The position numbers and the translations under genes were made by a program. DNA of 64,000 nt from CAWGCE01 sp964480915 (lineage in GTDB: Bacteria > Planctomycetota > Planctomycetia > Pirellulales > Pirellulaceae), in assembly GCA_964480915.1 (NCBI GenBank), contig CAYZRS010000018.1, positions 24,150 through 88,149 of the forward strand, written 5' to 3'. Shown here piece after piece: positions 63,169 through 64,000 of the stretch. The notes below the pieces were generated by a model. It had not been told where the DNA came from and did no database searches. It saw only the letters and a list, made by a program, of their open reading frames with translations. Position 1 is the first letter of the stretch; every line of letters begins with the position of its first letter.

Positions 63169-63440
63169 ACCGGTCATGCCGATTGTTGGCGGTGAGGAAG
63201 CGTGGTCCGATTCTGGGCCATGCAGACCATTGTAAAAAATTCCTTTCTGTGCCTCGCGATCGACGCGCCAGCATTGCCTAAATCTCTTTGTTTCTCCCAA
63301 ATTGCGGACATCGAAGGGCGTGAGAGACCCGCTTGAACGTTTGGCATGGCAAGTGCGTACTGTCTCTTGTGCGAGCAAGACGGTGGAATCCGGCGGCTCG
63401 ACTTTTCTGATGTCTCATCTACGGAACGAAGGAGTGTGCA

Positions 63441-63884
63441 ATGCTGGTACTGACGCGAAAGCAACAAGAGGTCATCAAGATTGGCGAAAACGTGACGATC
63501 ACCATTCTGCGAATCAAAGGGCAGTCGGTGCGAGTTGGCATCGATGCGCCTAGCAACATCAAAGTCATCCGTGGCGAATTGGAATTGCTGCTAAGCGACG
63601 ACGGGGATGACCTGTTGACGAACGATCGGTCGCACGGTTCGGCTGCCGAAGAAGAGGAAATCGCGACCGATAGCGACGCGAGTGGCGCCAGGTCGGGCCT
63701 TCACCCGGCCGCACCGGATCAAACGGCGCCCCGCCTTTCCGAATCGAAGAATCGACTGCCCCAGTCTGCCGGTCCGTCAGCACCGCAACCGCAGCGGTCG
63801 TGTGTTGAGGAGCAAAAGTGTCCTGGCGAATCGACGTTAGCCTTTTTGACCCGGAAACGGACGCGGCGTTTTTCGTCGAATTGA
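63441..63884 (+). CDS. csrA: CsrA RNA-binding regulator with long C-terminal extension
   Basis: A carbon-storage regulator that binds GGA motifs in mRNA leaders. Residues 1 to about 55 are a standard CsrA (MLVLTRKQQEVIKIGENVTI, then GQSVRVGIDAPSNIKVIRGEL). GGAG (63431-63434) is 6 nt upstream. Unlike normal CsrA (about 60-75 residues) the frame continues for some 90 residues rich in Ser, Asp, Pro and Gln, ending with a basic patch (RKRTRRFSSN). The extension could be real or a result of a lost stop codon. Confidence 0.85.
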   Translation: MLVLTRKQQEVIKIGENVTITILRIKGQSVRVGIDAPSNIKVIRGELELLLSDDGDDLLTNDRSHGSAAEEEEIATDSDASGARSGLHPAAPDQTAPRLSESKNRLPQSAGPSAPQPQRSCVEEQKCPGESTLAFLTRKRTRRFSSN

Positions 63885-63959
63885 GTGGGCGTGGAGGATG
63901 GTTGAAGGTTGTCCGTCATGAAAGCCGGTTCAACCGGTTTTCGCTGTTGCGTTTGCAGC

Positions 63960-64000
63960 GATTTGAGATTTGCGATTTGCGATTTGCGATTTGAGATTTG
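63960..64000. repeat. 7-bp tandem repeat GATTTGM at the window edge
   Basis: Five full copies of GATTTGA or GATTTGC and part of a sixth run to the end of the window, so the array may continue. Confidence 0.8.

Noticed and set aside
63346..63453. 35-residue frame with a C-x-x-C motif (MASAYCLLCEQ) running into csrA
   Set aside because: No ribosome-binding site, overlaps the csrA start and too short to separate from chance.
1..64000. CRISPR arrays, insertion sequences, prophage genes, rRNA
   Set aside because: No regularly spaced repeats, transposase or phage motifs, or rRNA-like sequence were seen.

Overview
This 64 kb window comes from the chromosome of a planctomycete, most likely a Pirellulales-type bacterium. 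The evidence is the set of lineage-typical proteins: SHD1 domains fused to secreted proteins, a DUF1571 protein, a BBP7-family barrel, dockerin-like EF-hand repeats followed by PEP-CTERM tails, a prepilin-type N-terminus with the AREAAR-type signature, FG-GAP repeat lipoproteins, and many small single genes on both strands with few operons. There is no phage, insertion sequence, CRISPR array or rRNA operon. Two runs of 100 N are scaffold joins.

The main discovery is a selenocysteine (Sec) system spread over the window. The machinery is selA (26434-27837, minus), selB (33052-34995, minus) and a tRNA-Sec with anticodon TCA, an 8-bp acceptor stem and a long variable arm (51319-51415, plus). Three genes that look truncated or split in a standard reading become complete when one in-frame TGA is read as Sec. 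They are an ArsC/Spx-type thioredoxin-fold protein with a U-T-S-C active site (9364-9711), a SelW-like protein with a C-S-A-U motif (38983-39216), and an FG-GAP repeat lipoprotein with a U-C pair (27909-29243) directly upstream of selA. In all three, 21 to 24 nt after the TGA, there is a 6-bp hairpin closed by A-U around a GUU triloop. This looks like a common SECIS signal for the local SelB. selD is not in the window.

Layout. 1-9300: DUF493 protein, SHD1/thioredoxin protein, divergent purF and proB, an unusual prepilin-headed membrane protein, a methyltransferase and an FeS-type photolyase. 9300-18200: selenoprotein 1, sppA, lexA with a candidate self-operator, a secreted EEP-fold nuclease-like protein and a large repeat protein, both with PEP-CTERM tails. 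18200-25200: an NtrB/NtrC-like two-component pair, a proline-rich SHD1 protein, guaB. 25400-35000: DUF1571 protein, selA with selenoprotein 3, a PEP-CTERM gene broken by TAA, a spermidine-synthase-like membrane protein, selB. 35000-51300: proC, small conserved proteins, efpL-type elongation factor, selenoprotein 2, ettA, a cold-shock protein, NAD-type isocitrate dehydrogenase, guaA, surE, eno, riboflavin synthase, rsmA. 51300-64000: tRNA-Sec, a FAAL-ACP-aminoketone synthase megaprotein, BBP7 protein, TraB-like protein, sugar isomerase-like protein, a beta-propeller protein, arfB, a UVR-motif protein and csrA.

Functionally, most of the window is housekeeping: purine (purF, guaB, guaA) and proline (proB, proC) synthesis, translation quality control (efpL, ettA, arfB, rsmA) and glycolysis/TCA. 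Secreted and envelope proteins of planctomycete type are interspersed. The Sec genes are not one operon, but their density here suggests selenoprotein synthesis matters to this organism.
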